Below are positions 26,402 to 34,720 of a stretch of 64,000 bases of DNA, piece by piece (the first letter of the stretch is position 1; every line of letters starts with the position of its first letter). Origin of the DNA: an uncultured Candidatus Melainabacteria bacterium (GTDB taxonomy: Bacteria; Cyanobacteriota; Vampirovibrionia; Gastranaerophilales; Gastranaerophilaceae); NCBI GenBank assembly GCA_934747335.1, contig CAKVGS010000007.1:18582-82581 (forward strand). Direction: 5' to 3'. A program made the position numbers and the translations under genes. Under the pieces are notes generated by a model. It made no database searches. It was given only the letters and a program-made list of their open reading frames with translations, and was not told where the DNA came from.

Positions 26402-26436
26402 AAAAATAAGCCCAACAAGTGGACTTATTTTTTTTG
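26402..26436. terminator. hairpin abutting leader copy 2
   Basis: AAATAAGCCC...GGACTTATTTT with poly-T in both orientations, directly beside the 167-bp repeat. The position is equivalent to 24817-24840 next to copy 1, but the sequence is different. Confidence 0.65.
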
Positions 26437-26437
26437 T

Positions 26438-26604
26438 AAATGGCGGGCTTAACACTTCCAAGTTCAAACTATTAGTAATCAGATTTATAAAACATTTATT
26501 TACTTCAAATGTAGCTAATATCTGTTCTATGATTGAAAAACTTGGTGTAACAGCATAGATAAATTGTAACAAATTCGTAATATTTGAGAAAAATTAGGCA
26601 ATTT
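26438..26604. repeat. duplicated 167-bp leader, copy 2
   Basis: 97% identical to 24841-25007. It ends 61 nt before the ATG at 26666. The hairpin on its left and the sequence on its right are both unlike those of copy 1, so the repeat boundaries are sharp. The 26273-26665 stretch holds two hairpins, a family D palindrome and this repeat, but no gene. Confidence 0.9.
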
Positions 26605-26665
26605 CAAAAGTTCTGTAAACTTATATAAGGTAACAATGTGTGTAGTAAAAACGAAAGGTTGAAAA

Positions 26666-27436
26666 ATGAATGCAATTCAAAGTTATGGAATGACAAATTA
26701 TCTGTCTAAAAATTATGCAGTATCATTTGGTAATAAAGAAAGATTAATTAAAATTGCCAGTGATTATGCAGCAAGAGAAGCAAACGGTCTTGATAGTGCA
26801 ACTAATAAATACGTTGCTGCACATCGAGTAACTTGTAACCCTTTTGATTGTTTAAAAGATAATATCTGTGCAATAGTCGGAAAACTCATGCAACCATTTA
26901 GAAAAACCATGGACAAACCTAATATAGTCAAACTTACTCAGGTTAAAGGATTAAAAACATCATTAGAAACACAACAACTCACTGATTTTCAAGTAAGATT
27001 AATTGAAAAAGCAAGAATAGCTTTGAAAGATAATAAAAACGTAAATCTTTATACAAATAATATTGGTTGGGGTTCTTATATTAATCCTACTTCAAATCCC
27101 AATATGTTTTTACATGTAGGAATGGAAGATTTTCAAAAAATGACCGATGTTATGGAAACTATGCAAAGAAAGGGCGGTCGCGAAGGAGTCTTTGAACTTA
27201 GCATTCTTGGTTCTGACAAAAAAGCAATTATTAAAATACCTGCAGAGGAATTGACTAGAAACATGAAAACTATTGATACATCAATGCAAGCAGGAGTACA
27301 TCCATTCTTAATTGATATGGCTAAGTATCTCGATAAACATCCAGAAGCAATAAAAGAAGTTGAAGCAAATGTTGGTAAACTCGATTTGACAAGTGTTGAT
27401 TCATCAATTATGGAAAAAATTAAAGCTTGTAAGTAG
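26666..27436 (+). CDS. unknown cytosolic protein behind duplicated leader
   Basis: 256 aa. Its N-terminus (LSKNYAVSFGNKERL) is of the short polar type ending in an aromatic-Gly patch found on other unknown proteins in this window. The rest is mixed alpha/beta with no recognisable motif; it contains two cysteines in CNPFDC, YTNNIGWGSYINP, and Lys-rich helices near the C-terminus. There is no signal peptide. A GAAAGG ribosome site precedes the ATG. It is followed by a terminator. It has no visible similarity to the gene at 25076 despite the shared leader. Confidence 0.6.
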   Translation: MNAIQSYGMTNYLSKNYAVSFGNKERLIKIASDYAAREANGLDSATNKYVAAHRVTCNPFDCLKDNICAIVGKLMQPFRKTMDKPNIVKLTQVKGLKTSLETQQLTDFQVRLIEKARIALKDNKNVNLYTNNIGWGSYINPTSNPNMFLHVGMEDFQKMTDVMETMQRKGGREGVFELSILGSDKKAIIKIPAEELTRNMKTIDTSMQAGVHPFLIDMAKYLDKHPEAIKEVEANVGKLDLTSVDSSIMEKIKACK

Positions 27437-27473
27437 AAAAATCGAATTTTAACCCAGCAAAATCTATAAAATA

Positions 27474-27505
27474 AAAAACAGACCCAACGGTCTGCTTTTT
27501 ATTTT
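27474..27505. terminator. bidirectional terminator (gene at 26666 and tRNA-Asp)
   Basis: CAGACC-caac-GGTCTG hairpin with A-run on the left and T-run on the right. Confidence 0.85.
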
Positions 27506-27508
27506 AAA

Positions 27509-27586
27509 TGGCGGGAACGACGAGGCTCGAACTCGCGACCTCATGCGTGACAGGCATGCGCTCTAACCAAACTGAGCTACGCTCCC
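27509..27586 (-). tRNA. tRNA-Asp (GTC)
   Basis: Cloverleaf with acceptor GGGAGCG/CGTTCCC (one G-T pair), D-stem GCTC/GAGC, anticodon loop CTGTCAC (GTC), T-stem GCGAG/CTCGT with TTCGAGC, discriminator G and an encoded CCA. Between it and the next gene (27587-27763) I see only AT-rich promoter-like DNA. Confidence 0.96.
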
Positions 27587-27763
27587 ATATTCTTTTGTCA
27601 CTGTGACCAGTCCGCTGACCACATTTATAATATACCTTGCTGAATTTTTTTTTGCAAGCACTTTTTTATTATAAATGATTTTTACTTATAAAAACAGGCT
27701 CTTACCTCATATTTAATAAGTAAATTAAATCTATTTTAGATTAAACCATGCTATAATATTTAT

Positions 27764-28339
27764 ATGAAAAGACTTATTGCTATAATTTTTACATGTTTTT
27801 TTTCAATAGCTTTTGCAACGGAAATTAATCTTCGTGACTATGACGAATACAATATTCCTGAAGGTACGCATATTCCTGTCATTTCTTTGCAGGAATTTTC
27901 AACCGCATATTGTGAGGAAGGCGATTCGGTAAGTTTTGTAACAACTTCTGACATATATTTATATAACAAAAATATCATACCCGAAGGTACACGTTTAAAC
28001 GGTTATATAGAAAAGAAAAACGAACCGATAATCGGGACAAATGCGGCTATGAAAGTCTTTGTCAATAAGATGTACCTGACTGACGGATACGAAGTTCCTA
28101 TAAAAGCTTATATTTATACGGCTAACAACAACACGATTGGCGGTGGTTTGACTCCGCCCGCAAAATATATCAGAATGCCACATTATCAACGTTGGACGAT
28201 GTTTAGAGCAATGGGGACTTTGCAATGTGTTCCTGGGGCGGAACGCAAGATGGGTGAACATGTTACTATTTCTTCCGGTGCGGATTTAATAGTTGTGCTT
28301 GTTGCACCGATTCACATGACGCATACGGTGATTAATTAA
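27764..28339 (+). CDS. secreted beta-rich protein (same family as 23077 and 29130)
   Basis: 191 aa with a signal peptide (MKRLIAIIFTCFFSIAFA). The mature part has GDSVSFVTTSDIYLYNKNII followed by PEGTRLNGYIEKK, then a strand-rich segment (DGYEVPIKAYIYT), and ends in a hydrophobic SGADLIVVLVAPIHM strand. This is the motif order of the other three family members in the window. A weak resemblance to the TrbI/VirB10 barrel is inference. It is monocistronic and downstream of tRNA-Asp on the opposite strand. Function unknown. Confidence 0.7.
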   Translation: MKRLIAIIFTCFFSIAFATEINLRDYDEYNIPEGTHIPVISLQEFSTAYCEEGDSVSFVTTSDIYLYNKNIIPEGTRLNGYIEKKNEPIIGTNAAMKVFVNKMYLTDGYEVPIKAYIYTANNNTIGGGLTPPAKYIRMPHYQRWTMFRAMGTLQCVPGAERKMGEHVTISSGADLIVVLVAPIHMTHTVIN

Positions 28340-28411
28340 TTCTTTACTTTTCTTTTTCTTATTTAAGAAATCTTTATAAAGTTAATTATGTTACAAATAT
28401 TGAGCCAAAAC

Positions 28412-28972
28412 TAAAATGAACGACATTCGCGCCGCGAGCGTTTTTTAGCGAGCGTAAGAGTGCGGGTTCACCCGCTACATCCATTTGATTTAACGCTCGT
28501 AAGAGCGTAGGAAGCGGTAGCGTGTTTTCTCTTTCTTTTCGTTCTTTTCTGGGGTAAATACTTTCAGCTTGTAGGAACACTTACTAGCTTGGAAGTGAAG
28601 TGAAAAATCTTTTTATTCGCAACAAAAGAGAAAGAAAAGGACATTAAAAACTTTTTTATTTCAAAATAGTTCTTACTTTTTCTTCTTTATTGCGATAAAA
28701 GAAGAAAAAGTAAGCAAAAAGAAGAAAAAACGCATCGTTTCCTGCGACCTTGCGGTTGTGGTCTAAATGGATGTAGCGGATTTTCGGTAGGGCGATGTCG
28801 AGCGTTAGCGAGCAAGCCCGTAAGAGCTAATAACATGGAAATAACTACTAAAATCCGTGAGGATTTGTTGTTATTGAAATGTTATGCTCGCCCGAATAAT
28901 CCAAGACAGCGGGTGAACCCGCACTTTCACGCTCGCTAAAAAAGGCTCGCGGCGCGAATGTCGTTCATTTTA
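28412..28972. repeat. 561-bp element with 65-bp terminal inverted repeats
   Basis: Left arm 28412-28476 and right arm 28908-28972 match in inverted orientation at 62 of 65 positions and begin TAAAATGAACGACATTCGCG. Inside are a second inverted pair (CTACATCCATTT at about 28476 against AAATGGATGTAG at 28766), small GC hairpins, and a 17-bp CTTACTTTTTCTTCTTT/AAAGAAGAAAAAGTAAG hairpin near 28673-28717. There is no convincing gene and no clear target-site duplication. It could be a non-autonomous mobile element or a structured RNA. The rest of 28340-29129 holds a short family B copy at 28998-29040. Confidence 0.85.
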
Positions 28973-29129
28973 TCAAAATTGAGAGGAATGCGTTTTACTC
29001 CCCTCGCCCCTTGTAGGAGAGGGGGTGGGGGTGAGGGGTATTTCAAAAAAGCACATTCGCTCCTCTCCTTCTTTACAATTGACAAAATTACAATTAATAA
29101 TAAAATATTATAAGGGAGGGATTGTAATT

Positions 29130-29873
29130 ATGAATAAAAAATTTGTTTCAGCTTTGATGTTAGTATCATTATGTTCTTTTAATACAGCTTTTGCAGCGTC
29201 AAATTTTTCTTTTGAACAACCTCAACCACAACCAAGCGGGCAATATTATCAACAACCTATGCAATATTCTGCAAAGCAACCGTTAAAAGGTAATGTTGTA
29301 ATGGTTCCGGCAGGTACTTGTGTTCCTGCAACTTTAACATCTCCATTGTCATCTGCTAATGCAACAGCAGGACAGAGTGTAAGTATGTTACTTGGTTCAG
29401 ATTATTATTATAATAATAAACTTATCGCTCCTGCCGGAAGTACAATTTATGGTACTATAATTGAAGCTTCTAAAGCCAAAAGAGGAAGCATGAACGGTAA
29501 ACTTTGTGTGAGATTTACACAAATATACACACCATACGGAACTCAAATTCCTATCTCTGCTGTAATTAAAACAGACGATTCTTCCGGAGTTCTTGTTGGT
29601 GGTACAAAGCTTGATGTAACAAAAGATTACGCAAAAGACATGGGAGTTGGTGCCGCAACAGGTGCTTTGTCAGGTCTTGTATTTGGGGCACTAGCTGGCG
29701 GTAGCGTAGGTAAAGGTGCTGCTCTTGGTACAGCTGTTGGTGCCGGCGGAGGTTTGGTTAAATCAGCGTTTGATAAGGGAAATGATGTTGAAATTCCTGC
29801 AAATGCAACCATAGACTTGTTGTTGACTCAACCGATTACAACTTCAGCATCAAGTTATAGTTACGAAAATTAG
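29130..29873 (+). CDS. secreted protein with glycine-zipper membrane segment
   Basis: 247 aa from the ATG at 29130 (GGGAGGG upstream, then a signal peptide ending NTAFAAS). An earlier in-frame start at 29025 would read through a repeat and is rejected. After a Gln/Pro-rich linker comes the small barrel motif SVSMLLGSDYYYNNKLIAP then AGSTIYGTI, as in the genes at 23077 and 27764. Residues about 180-220 are a Gly/Ala zipper (VGAATGALSGLVFGALAGG) typical of outer-membrane lipoprotein or channel helices. It lies 69 nt upstream of the TonB operon and may be transcribed with it. Confidence 0.75.
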   Translation: MNKKFVSALMLVSLCSFNTAFAASNFSFEQPQPQPSGQYYQQPMQYSAKQPLKGNVVMVPAGTCVPATLTSPLSSANATAGQSVSMLLGSDYYYNNKLIAPAGSTIYGTIIEASKAKRGSMNGKLCVRFTQIYTPYGTQIPISAVIKTDDSSGVLVGGTKLDVTKDYAKDMGVGAATGALSGLVFGALAGGSVGKGAALGTAVGAGGGLVKSAFDKGNDVEIPANATIDLLLTQPITTSASSYSYEN

Positions 29874-29942
29874 TAAGTAGGTTAATTTAAATCACCTTCA
29901 AACTATTTATTCTAAAAAGGTAATATTAGAGAGAAAAGTAAA

Positions 29943-31139
29943 GTGTCAATTATTAGTAAAAGAAGTTTTATACTAGACGAGGACGAGGATAACAATGTAG
30001 AGCCATATACTCTACCATCCATTGTAACGAGCAAACCTGAGGTAATTCCATTTAAGAAGTCATTGGCGATTTCTACGGCATTACATCCCGCGGTTGTTCT
30101 TTTAATTTGGTTAATTACAATTGCTTTAGCTTTGATGGGTATTAATTTAAGCCTGTTCAAAAAGCCTGATGCTCAATTAAAAAAGGATATCGAGTTTGTT
30201 TTGGTTGATAAAGAAGCAACACCGAGAAACCCTAATACAAAAAATCGTTCTGACATGAATTCAAGAAGCGGTGGTATAAACGATCCTAAGCGTAAAGTTT
30301 CTATGCCTTCTCCAGCTCCTAAAAAAGCTTCTAAGCCTTCAGCTGCGGCACAAAGCGCAAATAAACTTATAAAGAAACAACAACAGCAAGCGCAAAAGCA
30401 AGCTGTTCAGCATAAAACACAGCCGGCTAAACAACAGCATAAGGCGCAAACACCAAGTAAAAATCAAACAACAGTGAATAAGCCTTCGACTGCAAAACCG
30501 GCACCACCTACCGCAAGACCAAGTGCAAGACCTGTTTCAGCTCCACATCCGGTGGCAAAACCATCTTCACCATTTACTGTTGCTGCGCCAAAAGGTGCAC
30601 CTGTTGGTAAAACACTTTCAACAGGGCCTGTTGGCGGAACGGGTGCAAGTTCTGGTGCCAAATCAGGCGGAAGTACAGGTTCAGGCTCACACGGTAGTGC
30701 TTATGCTCCAAGACCATCATTGTCACCATCAGCAGGTGGCGGTAGCGGTCAATTAGCCAGAGGTACAGGCTCTGGTGGCGGAAGCGGCAATTACGGCAAC
30801 CCAGGAGGCGGCGGTGGTGCTCCGGGTATTGACGCTCTAAGAGAACCTGATTTTGGTCCATACATGAGAGAATTACAACGTAGAATTAAGTTGAATTGGG
30901 ATCCTCCAAAAGGCAATGAAAGCAAACGTGTAGTTCTTTTATTCAAGATTGCAAAAGACGGCAGATTGTTATCATGCAGAATTCATAAATCTTCCGGCAT
31001 GCCATCAGCAGACCAAGCGGCATTAAAAGCGGTAGAATTAACGGCACCGTTTAGACCGTTACCTGCGGACTTTAAAGGACAAAGCATTGATATTCAGTTT
31101 ACATTTGATTACAACGTATTCAATGCGTCAAGGTATTAA
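29943..31139 (+). CDS. TonB/TolA-type energy transducer
   Basis: 398 aa, GTG start. Residues about 44-68 form one transmembrane helix, followed by a long Lys/Gln/Pro/Ala-rich periplasmic spacer and then a Gly/Ser-rich stretch (~230-290). The C-terminal ~100 residues are a TonB domain: MRELQRRIKLNWDPP, then VVLLFKIAKDGRLLSCRIHK, SSGMPSADQAALKAV and a final FTFDYN strand. TonB proteins pass proton-motive force from ExbB/ExbD to outer-membrane receptors; the long spacer is also TolA-like. The three partner genes follow directly. Confidence 0.88.
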   Translation: MSIISKRSFILDEDEDNNVEPYTLPSIVTSKPEVIPFKKSLAISTALHPAVVLLIWLITIALALMGINLSLFKKPDAQLKKDIEFVLVDKEATPRNPNTKNRSDMNSRSGGINDPKRKVSMPSPAPKKASKPSAAAQSANKLIKKQQQQAQKQAVQHKTQPAKQQHKAQTPSKNQTTVNKPSTAKPAPPTARPSARPVSAPHPVAKPSSPFTVAAPKGAPVGKTLSTGPVGGTGASSGAKSGGSTGSGSHGSAYAPRPSLSPSAGGGSGQLARGTGSGGGSGNYGNPGGGGGAPGIDALREPDFGPYMRELQRRIKLNWDPPKGNESKRVVLLFKIAKDGRLLSCRIHKSSGMPSADQAALKAVELTAPFRPLPADFKGQSIDIQFTFDYNVFNASRY

Positions 31140-31141
31140 GG

Positions 31142-31228
31142 GGAAAAGGTAAACCCCTCACCCTAACCCTCCCCCGAGGAGAGGGAACAAAAAAAGAAAA
31201 CAAAGTAGGTTGGGCATTCTTGCCCAAC
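31142..31228 (+). repeat. short family B hairpin plus family C palindrome inside the ton operon
   Basis: CCTCACCC...CCTCCCCC-gag-GAGAGGG then GTTGGGCATTCTTGCCCAAC (31209-31228). Both lie between the TonB-like gene and exbB. Confidence 0.7.
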
Positions 31229-31263
31229 ATCAAAACAAAAACAGAGTAAAAGAGGATATAAAA

Positions 31264-31914
31264 ATGGAACTATTATTACATTCAATTCAATTAGACTGGC
31301 CGGTATTGTTGCCAATTCTTGTGTGCGCTATTTTAACAGTTGCAGTAGCTATCGATAGAGCAGCTTTTTACAACGCCAACAAAAGAAACGTTATTGAGTT
31401 TATTCCAAAATTACAAAAGGAATTGACTAAAAACAACTTGATGGGTGCGCAAAACTTAGCGGTTCAATACGGCGGCATTATTGGTGAAGTTACAGAAGAA
31501 GCTGTAAGAATTTTATCTGAACAAAAGAAAGGTTTTTCACGTTCATTCGATATCGCAGCTGCTCTTGCAACAAGAAAACTTGAACACAGATTAACAATTC
31601 TTGGTACAATCGGCGGTGTAGCTCCTTTCTTAGGTTTGTTCGGTACAGTTGTTAGAATTTTGTACACATTCCAAGACTTGGCATCACAAGGTAACCAATC
31701 AGCAGCGGTTGCTATGGGTATCGGTTCAGCATTGATCGCTACTGCCTTCGGTTTGGGCGTTGCGATTATTGCGGTTGTTTGCTACAACACTTTCCAATCT
31801 ACTGTTAGAAGATTTGAAGACGATTTCCAATTAATCAAGTTATTGTTCTTAAGCTTCGTAGATTCAGAAGAAGAAAATCAGTTGAAGTCACAATCTAATA
31901 GTGTGGCATTGTAG
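31264..31914 (+). CDS. exbB: ExbB/TolQ-family proton channel subunit
   Basis: 216 aa from the ATG at 31264 (AAAGAGGA upstream); an earlier start would lie inside the family C palindrome. Three membrane helices: residues about 13-30, a pair-forming segment around 112-135 (LGTIGGVAPFLGLFGTVV, the family signature), and about 155-180 (GIGSALIATAFGLGVAII). With ExbD it forms the inner-membrane motor that energises TonB or TolA. Confidence 0.93.
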   Translation: MELLLHSIQLDWPVLLPILVCAILTVAVAIDRAAFYNANKRNVIEFIPKLQKELTKNNLMGAQNLAVQYGGIIGEVTEEAVRILSEQKKGFSRSFDIAAALATRKLEHRLTILGTIGGVAPFLGLFGTVVRILYTFQDLASQGNQSAAVAMGIGSALIATAFGLGVAIIAVVCYNTFQSTVRRFEDDFQLIKLLFLSFVDSEEENQLKSQSNSVAL

Positions 31915-31954
31915 GAAAGTCGTTAAGTTGCACAATTCGGGAGAGATGGTTGAC

Positions 31955-31995
31955 ACCTCACCCCTACCCTCTCCTCAAGGAGAGGGAGAAAGAGT
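31955..31995 (+). repeat. short family B hairpin supplying a ribosome site
   Basis: CACCCCTACCCTCTCC-tcaa-GGAGAGGGAG; the right arm doubles as a purine-rich Shine-Dalgarno sequence before the ATG at 32000. Confidence 0.7.
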
Positions 31996-31999
31996 TAGT

Positions 32000-32518
32000 A
32001 TGGCTATAAAATCAGGAAAAAAAGCATTATTTACAGAAATCAACATTACACCGCTAACGGATATTTTCTTGGTGTTATTGATTATCATGATGGTTGTTGC
32101 GCCTACGTTTCAATCAGTTGATAATTCAATAAATGTACCGGAAGTTAATAGCGGGACATCAATTGAGCAGGGTAAAATCACTGTTTCTGTTACAAAGGAC
32201 GGTACAATTTATGTTGATTCAAAACGTTCTTCTATTGGTATGTTGACCACGGATTTAGAAAACGCAAAAGGTGATAATGAAAATCCTGAAGTGGTTGTTA
32301 AAGCTGACGAAAAGGCTAAGAGTTCAATTATTATGGATATTATGGATGCGGCACAAGATGCACATTATAAAAAACTTATTGTAGCCGGTGAACCTTTGAA
32401 TAAAAAAGAACAACAAAAGTTGGAAGAAAGCACTTCAAATTACACTTCCAATAATGTAATGAATGAAGCAACAACACCTTTACCTACTGATAATCAGTAT
32501 GAGAATTGGAGTGAATAA
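32000..32518 (+). CDS. exbD: ExbD/TolR-family protein 1
   Basis: 172 aa from the ATG at 32000. The N-terminal ITPLTDIFLVLLIIMMVVAP is the single transmembrane helix with the conserved proton-path Asp; the periplasmic domain includes the pattern 'val-val-Lys-Ala-Asp'. A Ser/Thr/Asn-rich tail of ~40 residues is longer than usual. An earlier frame-open start would begin inside exbB and is rejected. It overlaps the next gene by 1 nt (TAATG). Confidence 0.9.
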   Translation: MAIKSGKKALFTEINITPLTDIFLVLLIIMMVVAPTFQSVDNSINVPEVNSGTSIEQGKITVSVTKDGTIYVDSKRSSIGMLTTDLENAKGDNENPEVVVKADEKAKSSIIMDIMDAAQDAHYKKLIVAGEPLNKKEQQKLEESTSNYTSNNVMNEATTPLPTDNQYENWSE

Positions 32519-32895
32519 TGCGTGATAGTTTTAATGAAATAAATATTACACCGCTAACGGATATTTTCTTGGTGCTTTTAATAATTATGATGGTTATAGC
32601 ACCGCTTCTTGACCAGCAAGGTTTAAATCTTGCCGTGCCCGAAGTTGTTAATCAAGAACAGATTGCAAAAGATGCTAAAATTATGAATTTTAGTGTAACT
32701 GATGATAACAAATATTTGTTTGACGGACAAGAAATTGCGGCAGCGGATTTAGAGTCTACTGTTTCTGCTCATGCTAAAGATTATCCTGACGGACTTTTGA
32801 TACAGGTTGATGATAATGCAGACCACGGGACTGTGGTTAAGTTGATGGATAGCGCAAGAAATGTGGGTGTGACAAGCATTTCGCTTGCGAGGTAA
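32518..32895 (+). CDS. exbD: ExbD/TolR-family protein 2
   Basis: 125 aa. Same helix (EINITPLTDIFLVLLIIMMV) as ExbD 1, with a near-identical run of DNA over the Asp region, but a different periplasmic domain and standard length. The ATG overlaps the previous stop (TAATG), so the two are made together. Two unlike ExbD copies per ExbB could form a mixed dimer in the motor or serve different transducers. Confidence 0.9.
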   Translation: MRDSFNEINITPLTDIFLVLLIIMMVIAPLLDQQGLNLAVPEVVNQEQIAKDAKIMNFSVTDDNKYLFDGQEIAAADLESTVSAHAKDYPDGLLIQVDDNADHGTVVKLMDSARNVGVTSISLAR

Positions 32896-32901
32896 ACTCA
32901 A

Positions 32902-33012
32902 GGGAATGAGGTAATAGGGTAATAAGAGATTTTAGGGATATTTTAATTAAATACGCCAATTTAGCGCAATATATAAATTGCATATTTAAAACCACTTATT
33001 CCCCTATTCCCG
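32902..33012. repeat. GGGAATA-type repeat pair
   Basis: GGGAATGAGGTAATAGGGTA (32902-) and, 70 bp on, CTTATTCCCCTATTCCCG in inverted orientation. A tandem-like copy lies at 36178-36217. Confidence 0.55.
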
Positions 33013-33032
33013 TAAAATAGAAAGAAAAATTC

Positions 33033-33833
33033 ATGTTCAAACCATTTAGCTTTAAAAAGAGATTTTGGCAGCTATTCATTACTTTTATTTGTTTTTATAC
33101 GTTATCGATAGTTGTATATTACGGAAAAGACTTCTTTGCCGTAGATTTAGCTGATAAACAATTTGCAAATATTGTATCTATTATACTATACCTAACAGCA
33201 TTTCTTATTCCACAAGGATATTTTTGGGAACTAACTTCAAATATAATTTCAAGAAAAGTTGATATTGTAGCGAGCAATGTTTATTCAGGGAAAATAAAGC
33301 AGTGCGACATAATAGAACTACCCGAATTTAAAATTAAAAATTTGTTTTGGAGAGGAATCGCATCAATAGTGGCATCTTTTATAACTTTTGCACCATTTAT
33401 GCTGCTAATGCATTCTATTTCTTTCACAGAAGTTTTTGAATTGCCTATATTAAATATAGAAATATTGAAAAATATTTATTTTGCTTGTTTGTTGTTTCTT
33501 ATTATAGTATTTTTAATTTGTCTTCCCGGATTACTTTGGAATTATAGTTACAGAAATTCTATTGTTGCAGGATTAAATATTTTTAAAGCAATCTATTTAC
33601 TTGAAACATACCCTTTAAAATACATCACAAATACGTTAACTTTTATTGTATTTTATATTGTAAATTGCTCTATTTTAATAAAATTAGATTATCTTATATT
33701 ATCAAATAACTTATTACAAGAAACTTATATTGTGTTTTTAGGATTAAACATAGTTATACAACTACTTTACATTTATAGCTTGCATGTTTACGCTTACCTT
33801 TTAGGCACAATTGCTCCACCAAGTGAGGGGTAA
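33033..33833 (+). CDS. polytopic membrane protein (DUF4013-like layout)
   Basis: 266 aa with about six hydrophobic helices: ~13-30, ~44-62, ~108-128, ~149-170, ~200-220 and ~230-250. The soluble loop 70-95 contains VDIVASNVYSGKIKQCDI, and WNYSYRNSIVAGLNIFKAI resembles DUF4013-type proteins. No transporter motif is visible. It stands alone after the ExbD genes, separated by a repeat, and converges on holB. Function unknown. Confidence 0.65.
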   Translation: MFKPFSFKKRFWQLFITFICFYTLSIVVYYGKDFFAVDLADKQFANIVSIILYLTAFLIPQGYFWELTSNIISRKVDIVASNVYSGKIKQCDIIELPEFKIKNLFWRGIASIVASFITFAPFMLLMHSISFTEVFELPILNIEILKNIYFACLLFLIIVFLICLPGLLWNYSYRNSIVAGLNIFKAIYLLETYPLKYITNTLTFIVFYIVNCSILIKLDYLILSNNLLQETYIVFLGLNIVIQLLYIYSLHVYAYLLGTIAPPSEG

Positions 33834-33842
33834 AATGTTTTT

Positions 33843-33862
33843 GTTGGGCAGGTATGCCCAAC
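33843..33862. repeat. dispersed palindrome family C
   Basis: GTTGGGCAGG-TATGCCCAAC, nearly perfect, between convergent genes where it may act as a terminator-like hairpin. Confidence 0.7.
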
Positions 33863-33868
33863 CGACAT

Positions 33869-34720
33869 TTACTTGATAAGCTTTAAACATAAATCATCAA
33901 AAATATTAATTGGGCGCATGCCAAGCTTAGCTTGTTTTTTAGCTTCTTCTACAAATTCAATATGCTTAATCAATTCAGTTTCTTTCGGATTAGATTTTAA
34001 AAGCTGTAACATGTAATTCTGAATCCCATCTAAAATCGTTTGAATTGGAGTTTCTTTTGTCATATCCTGTAATTTTTGCGAAATATCAAATACATCTTTT
34101 CTTTCAAAACTCAAATAATCGGTAAAAATTCCATCTATAATTGAATAATCGTAATCAACACCTTTTTTAGAAGGTACGAAGAAACATTGAGAACGAGAAA
34201 TAATTGTTGATAGGACATCATCAATATAACGTGTTAAAAATATGAAAGTTACACCCGGTTGCGGTTCTTCTATGATTTTCAATAAAGAATTCGCTGTTTC
34301 TGCCTGAAAATTCAACGGATTTAATCCTGAAATATTACCTTCATCATCTCTATCACAAAAAATGTACACTCTATGAAACTCGGACGCGGACATCAAACTC
34401 TCTTTAATCATTTGTGATTGCTTAATAGAAATAACTGTTTTCGAGTCATCATCATCAGGTTTATTATCTAATCTTGAAATCGTTAAAACCGCAGGATGAG
34501 AATTTTCTCTTATCCATTTGCAATTAAGACATTCACAATCGTCAGTTTTATTCTCTTTACAATTCAAAAGTCTTGCTATTTCGTTTGCCAAAGTATATTG
34601 AGCATCAAAATCGCTTCCGTAAAACAAAATGCTCTGCGGTAAAGCTCGATTTGTCGCCGTCAGTGCTTGTGTAAAATAATTTGTTAAAAACGGATATTTA
34701 TCTGATAATTGCACACTCAA
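33869..34720 (-). CDS. holB: DNA polymerase III delta' subunit
   Basis: 283 aa. Clamp-loader AAA+ fold with the P-loop replaced (SILFYGSDFDAQYT), as in known delta' subunits, which do not hydrolyse ATP. The zinc module has CKENKTDDCECLNC, and LNFQAETANSLLKIIEEPQ then TFIFLTRYIDDVLSTIISRSQ match the family's sensor and SRC-like motifs. Delta' opens the sliding clamp together with delta. Its start overlaps the holA 3' end by 23 nt, so the two are coupled. Confidence 0.88.
   Translation of the reverse strand: MSVQLSDKYPFLTNYFTQALTATNRALPQSILFYGSDFDAQYTLANEIARLLNCKENKTDDCECLNCKWIRENSHPAVLTISRLDNKPDDDDSKTVISIKQSQMIKESLMSASEFHRVYIFCDRDDEGNISGLNPLNFQAETANSLLKIIEEPQPGVTFIFLTRYIDDVLSTIISRSQCFFVPSKKGVDYDYSIIDGIFTDYLSFERKDVFDISQKLQDMTKETPIQTILDGIQNYMLQLLKSNPKETELIKHIEFVEEAKKQAKLGMRPINIFDDLCLKLIK

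Noticed and set aside
28386..28580. 64-codon minus-strand frame
   Set aside because: It lies across the terminal repeat of the 561-bp element; no gene signals.
29025..29129. Upstream extension of the 247-aa secreted protein
   Set aside because: It would begin inside a family B repeat and bury the signal peptide; the ATG at 29130 has GGGAGGG upstream.
31210..31263. Upstream extension of exbB
   Set aside because: It starts within the family C palindrome; the ATG at 31264 has a ribosome site and gives the normal length.
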